Source: an uncultured Chlamydiae bacterium (GTDB lineage: Bacteria; Chlamydiota; Chlamydiia; Chlamydiales; CACLRR01). Taken from it: a DNA stretch of 36,688 bases. The stretch spans positions 1 to 36,688 of the forward strand of contig CACLRR010000008.1 in assembly GCA_902609415.1 (NCBI GenBank), given 5' to 3'. The notes under the pieces were generated by a model. It made no database searches. It was given only the letters and a program-made list of their open reading frames with translations, and had not been told where the DNA came from. The translations under genes were made by a program, and so were the position numbers. Of this stretch, positions 1-8,513 are shown one piece after another; position 1 is the stretch's first letter, and every line of letters starts with the position of its first letter.

Positions 1-1454
1 TCAATAGAGGAGGTGTTGTAGGTTTTAAAATGAAAGCTTTCTAAAATGGACTTAAAATCTATCCCTTTGAAAGGGGTTTTATCTTGGGAGTTATTAAGAT
101 TAATAATAAGATGCTGTTGATCCAGAAATAGGATTATCTTATATCGTTTTTCAGGATTTGGTGATGTTGCCAATTCACCAAGAGATATAAGAAAAGATGC
201 TTCTGAGGTTATAAATATATTTTCCTTACCAGTTCCATAGGTAGCTCCTATAGAAGCACCAAACCCGTGGTCTATTGATCCCAGGTCAAGTGCGGATATA
301 AGTCTTTTTGAGGAGGGATCTACATCTAGCTCTTGATAGGCTCTGAGTTGGTGGTAACCAACACTAGTGACATAGTTAACCTTCTCATTTTTATAGTAGG
401 AATTTAGAGCCTTGAATATTTTGCTGTATATATCGACAGAAGAGGTTCGTATATTTTTTTTTCTTAGTTTAGTCTTTGCTCTGATTTTTTCTGGCATTGA
501 CTTTAGGAAGGATAATACGTCAGCATTAATCAATAGATCAATATTTATATTTGCAGGAGAGAATGATGGATCATTATTCACAGAGATATGGAAAGCCTTA
601 TTGATATAAGGGGCAAGAGGAGCTGCTAAAAGCTCAGAAAAAGAAACGCCAAGGGAAATAAATGTATCAATATCCTTTAAAAAATCCTGATGATTGCTAG
701 GGTACAAACCAGTACGTCCCAAATGCAGAGGGTGCGTTTTTTGGATCAATTCAGGAGCTTTGTATGTGAAAATTACAGGAATATTGTTATTTTCAATAAA
801 TGAAGTTATAAGTTGACGTTGTTGGCTATTTATAGGTTTGCACCCACCACCTATTATTAGACAGGGCAATTTAGATTTCTTTAAACCTCCTATAAACTCT
901 TCTCTACGATAAGCTTCTATTTTTTTTGGTTGTAGTTTTTCCATCACAAGAGGCACTTTAATTAATCTCCTCTGCATTTCTTCTGAAATTGAAAGTGTAA
1001 CAGGCCCTTTCTTTTCCTGTAGTATATGGAGAGCTTTTGAAAGGTATAATGAATCATCTGGTGATTGGATATCTGCCGCATAATGGCTTGAGAGAGATAG
1101 GAAGGGTTTATTGTTGAGTCTTTGAAAAGCTGATCCTTTTGCATAGCTAGAATATCCAAAGATAGATATGACTGGGTTCTTCTCCATAGTGGCACTTTTT
1201 AGAGCTGTTATGGTATTGGTTAAACCTGGCCCTTTTGTGGCTAGAGTAAGAGCTATTTTCCCTGTCGCAAGAAAATACCCTGTGGCAGCATTTATAGCTT
1301 GCGCTTCATGGCTTACATAAATCACCCGGATACGACCATCATTTTCAATGGTATTTAATATTTCCATAATAGCTTTTCCGGGCAGGGCAAAAGCAATGGA
1401 GATGTCAAATTGATCAATTAGGGTATTTACTAGGATTTTAGATAATTTTTCCAT
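1..1454 (-). CDS. Thiamine-diphosphate-dependent enzyme, acetolactate-synthase-like (C-terminus cut by window edge)
   Basis: The reverse strand is open from the ATG at 1454 to base 1, giving 484 codons and no stop, so the C-terminus lies outside the window. The N-terminal domain looks like the pyrimidine-binding domain of the acetolactate synthase/pyruvate oxidase/decarboxylase group: FALPG near residue 22, SHEAQAINAATGYFLATG with the expected catalytic Glu at residue 50, then ATKGPGLTN. A central domain and a C-terminal PP-like domain (GSIDHGFGASIGATYGTG) follow. The diphosphate/metal motif GDG...NN is altered: at residues 417-419 the sequence is SEA (bases 198-206), and the later NN position reads DQ in ILFLDQQHL. 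The substrate cannot be named, and the enzyme may be divergent or have lost normal cofactor binding. It diverges from the gene at 1492 with only 37 bp between the starts. I see no Shine-Dalgarno. Confidence 0.8.
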   Translation of the reverse strand, partial: MEKLSKILVNTLIDQFDISIAFALPGKAIMEILNTIENDGRIRVIYVSHEAQAINAATGYFLATGKIALTLATKGPGLTNTITALKSATMEKNPVISIFGYSSYAKGSAFQRLNNKPFLSLSSHYAADIQSPDDSLYLSKALHILQEKKGPVTLSISEEMQRRLIKVPLVMEKLQPKKIEAYRREEFIGGLKKSKLPCLIIGGGCKPINSQQRQLITSFIENNNIPVIFTYKAPELIQKTHPLHLGRTGLYPSNHQDFLKDIDTFISLGVSFSELLAAPLAPYINKAFHISVNNDPSFSPANINIDLLINADVLSFLKSMPEKIRAKTKLRKKNIRTSSVDIYSKIFKALNSYYKNEKVNYVTSVGYHQLRAYQELDVDPSSKRLISALDLGSIDHGFGASIGATYGTGKENIFITSEASFLISLGELATSPNPEKRYKIILFLDQQHLIINLNNSQDKTPFKGIDFKSILESFHFKTYNTSSI

Positions 1455-1491
1455 ATTTATTTTTTTTACTTTATTATAGACTAATTTTATT

Positions 1492-2118
1492 ATGATAGAT
1501 TCAGGGCAGCAGTTTTTTTCAAATTCTATGATGGGCCTTGAGGGTGACATTATAAAACGCCAAGGTTTCGATGGAAAAATTGTAGTTATAGAAGTGGGGT
1601 CTTATTCCTGTCCTGAATATTTGATGAATTTAGTAGGTATGCATGAGCTTCAGAAGATATATCCAGATGTTATCTTTGTGACGCTAGTCGTACAAGAGAT
1701 GTATATAGGAGTGAGGAGTCCTTTGCATAGTACAATTGATGATAGAATCAATATGGCGACAAAAATGAAAAAGCAAGATCGACGATTATTTATTCTTGAT
1801 GATTTAGAGGGAACATTGCATTCAAAGCTGTCATTTCACTCTAATGCCTTAGTGATAGTGAATAAACAGGGTCAGGTGTTCTATTCTCATAAGGAAACTG
1901 TTCCTGCGCGCATATTCCGTATATTACAAGTTTTGCAGAAGGGTGCGCGCAGAATTAGTAAAAAGAAGCTCCACTCTATTCTGCCACTACATCGACAAGG
2001 GACAATTCAAAGAGCAATTTATCTATTTAAGCGTTCACTTCTAATACTGATTCATGCAGATCTAAAAGCACTTGTTAAGGTTATCTCCTCAAGAAAAAAA
2101 GGGATTTCTGGTGACTAA
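1492..2118 (+). CDS. Thioredoxin-fold protein, iodothyronine-deiodinase-like
   Basis: This is a 208-aa protein. Residues 29-55 read as the first strand and active-site helix of a redoxin (KIVVIEVGSYSCPEY), followed by VIFVTLVVQEMYIG, a segment HSTIDDRINMATKM, and NALVIVNKQGQVFYSH. That order resembles deiodinase-like redoxins: a G-S-x-x-C/U-P loop, a YIxEAH-like segment, then a Y-x-IV-x-x-G-K-I strand. Cys40 sits where deiodinases carry selenocysteine, and there is no second Cys in a CxxC arrangement. The C-terminal 45 residues are basic with a hydrophobic helix (YLFKRSLLILI). The start is the first ATG after the divergent gene, with no clear ribosome site. Assignment to the fold is moderately secure, but the substrate is unknown. 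It could act as a peroxidase or reductase partner, which is inference. Confidence 0.6.
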   Translation: MIDSGQQFFSNSMMGLEGDIIKRQGFDGKIVVIEVGSYSCPEYLMNLVGMHELQKIYPDVIFVTLVVQEMYIGVRSPLHSTIDDRINMATKMKKQDRRLFILDDLEGTLHSKLSFHSNALVIVNKQGQVFYSHKETVPARIFRILQVLQKGARRISKKKLHSILPLHRQGTIQRAIYLFKRSLLILIHADLKALVKVISSRKKGISGD

Positions 2119-2150
2119 GCTTAGTCCTAAAAAGAAGCAGTGCCTTATCC

Positions 2151-2279
2151 TTAAATCTTAAGGCATGAGTCGGCTGCAGTTACATTTTTTTTATCACTAA
2201 CAACATCAGATAAGAGCTCATTGATCCTATTATTGACTGAGTAATGGGTTTGATCCTTGGCAGCCTTGACCTCTTTCAT
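2151..2279 (-). pseudogene. Possible 42-aa reading frame, perhaps a gene remnant
   Basis: On the reverse strand, an ATG at 2279 opens 42 codons to a TAA at 2151-2153. The peptide begins MKEVKAAKDQTHYSVNNRIN and ends DSCLKI. The frame stays open for a further 15 or so codons upstream without an ATG (reading TTSYPLSNSDPTSIKI). The composition looks protein-like, with an amphipathic helix, which suggests the C-terminal remnant of a decayed gene rather than a functional small protein. There is no convincing ribosome-binding site. I do not recognise a family. Confidence 0.25.
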
Positions 2280-2605
2280 TATTTTTATAGAGGTAGGGTC
2301 TGAATTAGATAGGGGATAAGATGTGGTAATTATTTATTTAATTTTTATAAAAAAAGTAAGAAGTATGTCTGATTTATTGAATAATTTATAAGCTCTAACT
2401 ATTAAATAATTTTTTTTCATTTCGTTAGCTTTTATTTTGTTCTCCCTCAACAGTATTAGATTTAATGATTGGTTGATTTAGGTTTAGCAGAAATTTAGAG
2501 ATATAGATAATAAGAGTGAGAAGAAGACTGCTGAGCTTATATGGATATGAGGAAAATGGGGTATTCCTAGAGTTAATAGGTGGGATAATTGTATTCTAAT
2601 TAAGT

Positions 2606-2638
2606 AAAAAAAAAGAAGAGCAGGTTACCCTGCTCTTC
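2606..2638 (-). terminator. Rho-independent terminator of the 254-aa gene
   Basis: The stem is a perfect 10-bp inverted repeat, GAAGAGCAGG (2615-2624) and CCTGCTCTTC (2629-2638), with the 4-nt loop TTAC. On the reverse strand the stem is followed directly by a run of nine T (2606-2614). It lies about 20 bp beyond the stop codon of the reverse-strand gene ending at 2660. This is a textbook intrinsic terminator and indicates that the gene is transcribed. Confidence 0.9.
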
Positions 2639-2659
2639 CGTCACATAATAAAAAATGCT

Positions 2660-3424
2660 CTACACTGCTACTTTTGTGTCTACTGCACATTCTCTAGTAA
2701 ACAAAGCATTTATCGCCAGTGTGAGGTGGGGATGTTTAATTAAGATATCCGCAACCAGTCCAAACCCTTTCGTTTTGTCGTTAATTGCTTCGCTTGGGCT
2801 ACCAGAACTGTCGAGGTGAGATCCAAACTTAATGCAATCCTCATCTACAGGTTTTTTGATTTTTTCCTCTATTACAATTTTCGTGTAAAGATCATTAATA
2901 GCATTTGCAAGTCTTAAGACTGATTCGTCCTTTGGTGTACGTTCTCCTTCAGCTTTTCCAAGGGCTGTTGTAATCAACATAATGCGCGCCTGGTCTTGTG
3001 GATTTAATTCGTTTTTTGTCCCCGTAGCTACTCTTGTATTAGAAATATCAGCTGTTTCTCTCTCTCTCACACTGGCAACAACTGTTTCGCCCACAAGAGT
3101 TTTATGAGCAGCTTTTTCTGTGCGTGCACTAGCAGTAGAATCTGCGTCTGGGCGTGGATCAGCAGTTGTGGCAGAAACTACGCCTTTAACTTCTCTAGGA
3201 TCTTTCTTAACAGTTTCTTCAACCCTTTGAGGAGTTGGCGCTTGTACTCTTCCTTTCAAGCATTGTGCTACGGCAGACTGTACGCCCTTAGCAACAGCCA
3301 ATGTAGCGATGGCACCTAAAGCAACAGCTGTCACAGTTGCCCCTGTGCTGTCACATAAAGTTTCTGTTGCGCCTGGTATTTGCTGACAAAATGAATTTAT
3401 TGCTTGCAATGCTAAATCTGACAT
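2660..3424 (-). CDS. Hypothetical protein with one hydrophobic segment and a long disordered middle
   Basis: The protein is 254 aa and its family is not recognised. Residues about 28-48 form one Ala/Gly/Val-rich hydrophobic segment (VTAVALGAIATLAVAKGV). Residues about 60-130 are rich in Thr, Glu, Lys and Pro and probably disordered. The C-terminal third looks folded and helical (RIMLITTALGKAEG, then AINDLYTKIV and LVADILIKHPHLTLAINALF). The start is well supported by AGGAGATCATC before the ATG. It is a single-gene transcription unit with its own strong terminator. The short membrane segment near the N-terminus followed by a soluble tail would fit a secreted or inclusion-associated protein of an intracellular bacterium, but that is inference. 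Confidence 0.75.
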   Translation of the reverse strand: MSDLALQAINSFCQQIPGATETLCDSTGATVTAVALGAIATLAVAKGVQSAVAQCLKGRVQAPTPQRVEETVKKDPREVKGVVSATTADPRPDADSTASARTEKAAHKTLVGETVVASVRERETADISNTRVATGTKNELNPQDQARIMLITTALGKAEGERTPKDESVLRLANAINDLYTKIVIEEKIKKPVDEDCIKFGSHLDSSGSPSEAINDKTKGFGLVADILIKHPHLTLAINALFTRECAVDTKVAV

Positions 3425-3684
3425 GATGATCTCCTAAATTATTAATTATCGTTAATTATAGTAAGATTATACCATTATTATGTGTTAAAATCCAAGGTAT
3501 ATTTTTAATTTAATAATGATCTAAGCATGTGGTGTGCTACTTAAAAAACTGAACATTAGTCAGATGTGATTGCTTTTGAAATGAGTAGGACTTTTTAAAT
3601 CGCTCTATTTGAGTTAACAGCTAGGTTCAGGAATCAAAGAGCCTATATTCCGATAATTATAGGTAAAAATTCACATTTACCTGG

Positions 3685-4125
3685 TTATAAGTAGTTTAGA
3701 AGGGGACTACTGGTTGAAGCTTCTCTATATCTATCAGTAAGCACGTAGGCTAAGGCAACACTTCCTATCGATTGAGCTAGGTAGAGGAGGGAGTTGTCAG
3801 CAAATGCATAGAGGAGGCTTTGGCAGGAGAATTTGAGGGCATAGGCTCCACCTGAGATCATCCCTGCTTGAGGTGAAGCTATTGCAATGATACACACCTT
3901 TAATAGGTCCGGAACCTTAAGAAGATTCAGGGGAAGATAGGCTGCTATAATGAGGGCGATAGATTTAAGAGTTTCTGCACATTCTGGCTCGAGGTTCGAA
4001 TTTATGGACAAGACACAGTATTCTCTACCAAAAAAATTTAAAGGAATAGTTGCTACACGACGGTCAGCAATAGTTTTAAAACCAATATTAGATAATAATG
4101 ATGGTGGTTCTATATTAAATGGCAT
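3685..4125 (-). CDS. Hypothetical hydrophobic protein
   Basis: The protein has 146 aa, and AGGATC precedes the ATG at a workable distance. After a polar N-terminus of about 50 residues there is hydrophobic sequence around 52-85 (IALIIAAYLPLNLLK, then VCIIAIASPQAG) and again about 108-130 (LLYLAQSIGSVALAYVL), so it is probably a small membrane protein with two hairpin-like hydrophobic lobes. That pattern is common to chlamydial inclusion-membrane proteins but not specific to them. No family is recognised. The flanking gaps (3425-3684 and 4126-4394) hold only AT-rich sequence that may contain promoters; I cannot point to a convincing -35/-10 pair. Confidence 0.6.
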   Translation of the reverse strand: MPFNIEPPSLLSNIGFKTIADRRVATIPLNFFGREYCVLSINSNLEPECAETLKSIALIIAAYLPLNLLKVPDLLKVCIIAIASPQAGMISGGAYALKFSCQSLLYAFADNSLLYLAQSIGSVALAYVLTDRYREASTSSPLLNYL

Positions 4126-4394
4126 AATGATCCTGTGTTGTAAGATTTTTTAGATGTTAATTATAATAGGATGAAATTATTAAATCTATAACAAGAATTA
4201 ATTCACTAACTTTTATGAAGAGTTATTTTTTTTAAAAATTAAACAACTATAAACTTATTATGGCAATTGTATTAAAAACACATTTTATTAAAAAAAAGAT
4301 TGATAAAAAGAACTCTGTTTTCTATAACTGGCCAAGCGTATATTGTTTTTTAAGATACGCTTATATAAAATATAATAGAAACACGGAGAATATA

Positions 4395-4607
4395 ATGAAA
4401 AAATATGTGAAGTATTGTGTAGCTACTTGTTTCATAGGAATTACTTTAGGTGGTTTACATGCTGAAATGCCACAAAATGACTTGTTAGGAAATTCCTTTG
4501 TTTTTCCATTGAATTTTGCAGATGGAGATAAAAAGGAAGAGACAAAAAAAGATAAGGAAAAAGTCTATATTCCTTATGTTCCAATAACCATGGGTCCTTG
4601 GTGGTAA
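4395..4607 (+). CDS. Small secreted protein with a signal peptide
   Basis: This 70-aa protein starts MKKYVKYCVATCFIGITLGG and has a typical signal peptide: basic n-region, hydrophobic core, and probable cleavage after LHA at residue 23. The mature part of about 47 residues has a Lys/Glu-rich centre (DKKEETKKDKEK) and ends YVPITMGPWW. The frame is open further upstream, but ATG 4395 is chosen because CGGAGA precedes it and the signal peptide begins there. An intrinsic terminator follows at 4662. I do not recognise a family. Export to the periplasm or outer membrane is inferred from the signal peptide. Confidence 0.7.
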   Translation: MKKYVKYCVATCFIGITLGGLHAEMPQNDLLGNSFVFPLNFADGDKKEETKKDKEKVYIPYVPITMGPWW

Positions 4608-4661
4608 CCTAGCATTATTTCTAAAAATATTAATACTTTACTAGGGTTAAAATCCCTCTAC

Positions 4662-4690
4662 AAAATGGTGGCTTTAGGTCACCATTTTTG
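4662..4690 (+). terminator. Probable terminator after the small secreted protein
   Basis: A 9-bp inverted repeat, AAAATGGTG (4662-4670) and CACCATTTT (4680-4688), encloses a 9-nt loop and ends in a run of five T, just upstream of the next gene. The stem is partly A/T, so it is weaker than the terminator at 2606-2638. The symmetric A and T ends would also let it work on the other strand, where no nearby gene needs it. Confidence 0.65.
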
Positions 4691-4705
4691 CTATTATATT
4701 TCTTG

Positions 4706-5215
4706 ATGAAATCTTTAGTTGAGCTTCTAGATAGTGTTGGTGATGAAAGAATACAGCCCCCCCTTCCAGCAGGTGGGCTGAAGAAACAGTGGTTTCCCTC
4801 TCCACTTAGGTTGTGTATTAAGCTGTTGATCTATCCCTTCATGATGCTGGATCTATTTGCTAAGAAGATAGCACTTCGTATTGTTCCTCCACCTTTTAAA
4901 ATAACAGGGTCTTGTAAAAAACGGGGAAATTGTTGTCACTATATTCTTCTAAGGACGAAGTCTAAGAAACTTTCTCTACTTAGTCTTTTTTGGCATACCC
5001 AAATCAATGGATTCTTTTTGAGATCTAAGAAGGCAGATAAGGTCATGGGTAAAAATCATTTTGTAATGGGGTGTCGATACTTACGAAAGGATGGAAGTTG
5101 TTCTAATTACATTTTGAGGCCAGCTTTGTGTCGTAATTGGCCTGATGTTGGATTTAGAAGGGAGCATGGAATTTTAAAAGGGTGTGGATTTCAGGTGAGA
5201 GGGAAAGGTAAATAA
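4706..5215 (+). CDS. YkgJ/UPF0153-type cysteine-cluster protein (putative Zn or Fe-S binding)
   Basis: This is 169 aa from the ATG. The conserved cysteines are C70, C76, C77, C123, C132, C142 and C160, in the context GSCKKRGNCC ... GCRYLRKDGSCSNYILRPALCRNWP. This matches the YkgJ-like domain (C-x-C/CC cluster, then C-x-Y-x-x-RP-x-x-C-R-x-x-P) thought to chelate zinc or an iron-sulfur cluster. An amphipathic hydrophobic stretch, LCIKLLIYPFMMLDLFAKK (37-54), lies before the domain. A TTG six codons upstream (4688) overlaps the preceding terminator and is less likely as a start. The cellular role of the family is not known. Confidence is high for the domain, nil for a specific function. Confidence 0.75.
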   Translation: MKSLVELLDSVGDERIQPPLPAGGLKKQWFPSPLRLCIKLLIYPFMMLDLFAKKIALRIVPPPFKITGSCKKRGNCCHYILLRTKSKKLSLLSLFWHTQINGFFLRSKKADKVMGKNHFVMGCRYLRKDGSCSNYILRPALCRNWPDVGFRREHGILKGCGFQVRGKGK

Positions 5216-5718
5216 GGACCTTCTTTTTTGACAGTCTCTTTTTGCCTTTTTGCAATATTCTTCTATGCAGATAGGGTATGACCATTATATAAGCTTGGCA
5301 AGTTCTTTAACCTTTTTGTTTACAGCTATAACAACATCTCTAGCTACTATGCTTACAATTATTTACCAGCAACTAAATCAAGTGCAGCAGTATTTTCTTT
5401 TTATCTTCCTATTTACAATTAATGATAATCGATGCGCAAACTTCAGAACTTATTTTTTCAATAGAATACGGTCGAGATAAGGATTATCATCTGTTATTAA
5501 TATTTTTCTGTTTCTATTAGTTAGTACACTAATCCATTTTATAGCATTAAATTATCCATAGTATACTTTTGTATTCTAATAATTGTTAAGTTTCTAATGA
5601 AATTAAATCGATTGACAAATAGTTGTATAGACTTCTCAATATGAGAGGCTTAATAAATCAAAACTTCCTATAAACTAAACAGGTTGCTATTCTATCCTCT
5701 TAAATTAAAAGGTAGCTT
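5216..5718. other. Intergenic region without a supported gene
   Basis: This 503-bp AT-rich gap precedes the M16 protease. I see no tRNA-like cloverleaf, no protein with family resemblance and no clear repeat. A TTGACA hexamer (5612-5617) could be a -35 element for the protease gene, but I do not see a good -10 hexamer at standard spacing. The short inverted repeat TCTCA/TGAGA near 5636-5647 could be an operator or chance. Confidence 0.5.
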
Positions 5719-8469
5719 ATGTTTAGGTTTTTAGTTCTTGCTGTTACATTTTTTACATCTCTTCAATCTAAGGTAGAACTTGGGAAGTTAGATAATGGGA
5801 TATCGTATGTTATATATTCACTAGATAGTAAGTCTGAAGAGGTGTCAGTCCAGTTGGTTCTTAAAAAGGGTTCTATTGATGAAAAAAATGAAGAACTAGG
5901 GCTTGCACACGTAATAGAGCATTTAGTCTTTCATGGATCAACAAGCTCTGATGGTAGTTGCTATCTATCACCAGTAGGTATTTCTAAGCCAAATGGCTAC
6001 ACCACATTTGATCATACGTGCTTTTATCTAAACGCTGAAAGTAATCCTGAAAGTATTTCTAAATCATTAAACTTTCTTAGCGAATTAGTTTCAACACCTC
6101 CTCTGTCCAATAATGTAATTAGGGATGAGAAAAAAATTGTTCTTAGTGAGTATGACTTAAGGGTAAAATCAGTAGAACACCGTCGTTTGAGCGAAATTTA
6201 CTCTTTATGCGCGCCAACAAGTTGTTTTTTTAAGCGTATGCCCATAGGTGATAAGGAACTGATTAAGGATTTTGACCAAGAAAAAGTAAAATGTTTTTTT
6301 GATAGTTGTTATAGACCTGACTCTATGTGCGTGATAGTAACGGGAAATTTTTGCGCAATAGACGTTAAGGAGATGGTGAAGGAAACTTTTGGTAAGCTAG
6401 AGTTTACTAATTCAGAAGAAAGAGAAAGAGAGTTTAGAGAAGCAGATATCTCACATTCTTCTGCTCATACTGCAATTGAAAAAGAAAATTCCACAATAGA
6501 TTGTTTTTACCTTTTGCCTATTAGAAAAAGTGAGATAAGACATGAAGCAGTAGGGGTATATTCTCTGCTCGCACAGGTTTATTTGAATAGAGCGTTAGAA
6601 AAACTCTCAATGAAGCAAGATTCCGGAGTTTTGGGTGTAAAATTCGGAGTTGAAGAGCTTGATCCAGAGCTCTTGCTCGCTGTATTTCATCTTGTTCCCT
6701 ATCAACAGAAAGTTGAGCATGCTCTCTATTCATTAGATAGAAAATTTAGAGAAGCGTTGCAGGATCAAGAATCAACAGTAGAAGGTTTTTCCTCTAGCAA
6801 ATGTTATGTGAGGGATATACTTGAAAAGCTAAAGGCTTCGAAGGATAATCCTGCTAATGTTGCTGCAGATTTGTGTTCTAACTTTGTGAATGGAAGAGGA
6901 TTTAAGGTTCCAAGTGAAGAAACCGCATACTTATTAGAAATTTTAGAGGAAATTACCTACGAGGAGTTTTCACAATTTTTATCTGAGGTTGTGTTTCCAA
7001 TGTATCAGAAAATGAACCTATTGGTTATATCTCCTGATAAAAGTCTTGTTAAGGATGATCAATTTTATGCTGACTATCTTTTGGATTTAACATCTAAACC
7101 GTTTGAAACCTATGAAAATTCTTCTGATAAGGAAATTATCAACCCTATTCATCCCATATTGCAGCCTTCTGAAGATCCAGGAGAGGTGACAATTGAAATT
7201 AATCATGATCTACCAGATAAAATGCAATTAATAGAAATTCATCTTTCAAATGGCCTTAAGTGCTTTATGTTACCGACTCAAATAGAAAAAGGTGAATTTA
7301 CTTCAATGTTTTTTGCCTTGGGAGGACTTAATGCGTTTAATCTTGAGGATATTCCTTCTGTTGAGTTGGCTCCCTATTTGCAGAGACTTTCTGGTACAAG
7401 GGATCTTCCAGACATGCAGTTTAATAGGTTTTTAGAAGATAAATGGATACATCATAACTTTTCTATTGCCCCGTACTATAGGGCTCTTACTTTTAAGGGT
7501 TCTTCTGATAAAATTGAGGATTCCTTTGCCCTGTTTCATTCGATTTTTATGGAGGCGAAGGCTGAAGGTAAATCGTGGGATCATATTCAGTCACACTTAA
7601 ATGAGAGTACCCTATTTAATGAAAATTCAATAGCCACTTTCCAGAATAGACTGGAATCTTTTATTAATTTTGATCAAATTGTTTCTCCAACATCATCTAA
7701 TACCGATTTTGAGAAGACTAAAAAGGGTTTGTTAGAGGTGTTAAATTGTCCTCAGGATTATTGTTGTGTTATTATTGGTGACTTTGATCCAGAAGATCTC
7801 TATGAGATTGCAGAGAAATACATAGCCTCAGTGCCTAGAGGAAAAAAATCGATATTTCATAAAGAACGTTTTTCATATAGATTAAGTTTTCCAAGTAGTA
7901 GTATTCAGGAGGAAGTGCTTACTGCATCTGATCATTTTTCTTTTAGGAAGATTTACTATAAGTTAGATTATTCTAATATATTGAGTCAGGGACATTCTGT
8001 ATCTGCGCTTAATTTCTTAGTGAAGATTCTTAATGAACGCTTAGAGAATCAGCTAAGGGGTGAGCTTGCTGAATGCTATTATACACAAGCAGAGATAATT
8101 ATGCTTAATTATCCGAACATACAAGATTGTCTTCTACAGGTGACCTTACCAATAAATTGCTCTAATGACAAAACTCTGCTGGATAAGGTTGAGTCTATTA
8201 TTGATGATTTGTCAGATAAAGTTGTTTCTGTTGAAGAGATAACAAGGGCTAGAATTACTCTTGAGGAAGATAGTAAGAAGAACAGAAAATCGTTAGAACA
8301 TTGGTTAGGGGTAACAAATAATTTCCTTATCGGACTTTCATTATTTGAGAGTGAAGCGGATGAATTAGAGGCTTTACAAGCTGTTACTCCAGAAATGATT
8401 CTAGCTGTAGCAAAAACCCTCTTCTTAAAACAGCCATCGCTAACCCTTACATTAAAGGGTGAAAATTAG
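5719..8469 (+). CDS. Secreted M16 (insulinase/pitrilysin) family zinc metalloprotease
   Basis: This 916-aa protein begins with a short signal sequence (FRFLVLAVTFFTSLQS). The inverted zinc motif HxxEH is intact as H64-V-I-E67-H68, and the third ligand Glu144 lies 75 residues later in KIVLSEYDL, as expected for the HxxEH-x(74-76)-E rule. A second, catalytically empty half of the M16 clamshell occupies roughly residues 480-916. The length matches pitrilysin-type single-chain M16 enzymes, and Chlamydia genomes also encode an insulinase-family protein. The likely role is peptide degradation in the periplasm. AAAGG lies a few bases upstream of the ATG. Codon 1 follows a 500-bp gap, so the gene probably has its own promoter. 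Confidence 0.9.
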   Translation: MFRFLVLAVTFFTSLQSKVELGKLDNGISYVIYSLDSKSEEVSVQLVLKKGSIDEKNEELGLAHVIEHLVFHGSTSSDGSCYLSPVGISKPNGYTTFDHTCFYLNAESNPESISKSLNFLSELVSTPPLSNNVIRDEKKIVLSEYDLRVKSVEHRRLSEIYSLCAPTSCFFKRMPIGDKELIKDFDQEKVKCFFDSCYRPDSMCVIVTGNFCAIDVKEMVKETFGKLEFTNSEEREREFREADISHSSAHTAIEKENSTIDCFYLLPIRKSEIRHEAVGVYSLLAQVYLNRALEKLSMKQDSGVLGVKFGVEELDPELLLAVFHLVPYQQKVEHALYSLDRKFREALQDQESTVEGFSSSKCYVRDILEKLKASKDNPANVAADLCSNFVNGRGFKVPSEETAYLLEILEEITYEEFSQFLSEVVFPMYQKMNLLVISPDKSLVKDDQFYADYLLDLTSKPFETYENSSDKEIINPIHPILQPSEDPGEVTIEINHDLPDKMQLIEIHLSNGLKCFMLPTQIEKGEFTSMFFALGGLNAFNLEDIPSVELAPYLQRLSGTRDLPDMQFNRFLEDKWIHHNFSIAPYYRALTFKGSSDKIEDSFALFHSIFMEAKAEGKSWDHIQSHLNESTLFNENSIATFQNRLESFINFDQIVSPTSSNTDFEKTKKGLLEVLNCPQDYCCVIIGDFDPEDLYEIAEKYIASVPRGKKSIFHKERFSYRLSFPSSSIQEEVLTASDHFSFRKIYYKLDYSNILSQGHSVSALNFLVKILNERLENQLRGELAECYYTQAEIIMLNYPNIQDCLLQVTLPINCSNDKTLLDKVESIIDDLSDKVVSVEEITRARITLEEDSKKNRKSLEHWLGVTNNFLIGLSLFESEADELEALQAVTPEMILAVAKTLFLKQPSLTLTLKGEN

Positions 8470-8513
8470 CATTATTCTCATTTTCTTTATAATAAAGAAA
8501 AAAAGGAGATTTA

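Larger units (their letters stand above)
2119..2659. other. Intergenic region, mostly non-coding
   Basis: This 541-bp gap separates the redoxin-like gene from the 254-aa reverse-strand protein. It holds the possible 42-aa remnant (2151-2279) and the terminator at 2606-2638. A perfect 14-nt palindrome, GACTAAGCTTAGTC, spans the redoxin stop codon (2113-2126). The centre, 2330-2600, is very AT-rich and shows no credible gene, RNA gene or repeat. Decay of a former gene is a reasonable inference. Confidence 0.6.

Noticed and set aside
2141-2165. TGCCTTA/TAAGGCA inverted repeat, considered as a terminator
   Set aside because: The 7-bp stem has an 11-nt loop and no T tract on either side.
4260-4394. 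45-codon N-terminal extension of the small secreted protein
   Set aside because: It would bury the signal peptide inside the chain; ATG 4395 has its own ribosome site.
4688-4705. TTG start for the YkgJ-like protein
   Set aside because: It overlaps the terminator of the preceding gene, and a normal ATG follows six codons later.
5250-5480. 76-codon forward frame with a hydrophobic centre
   Set aside because: It starts at TTG with no ribosome site, shows no family resemblance and has the composition of random AT-rich sequence.
8481-8501. TTTTCTTTA/TAAAGAAAA inverted repeat after the M16 protease
   Set aside because: It is almost all A/T with a 3-nt loop and no T run, so it is too weak to call a terminator in such AT-rich DNA.
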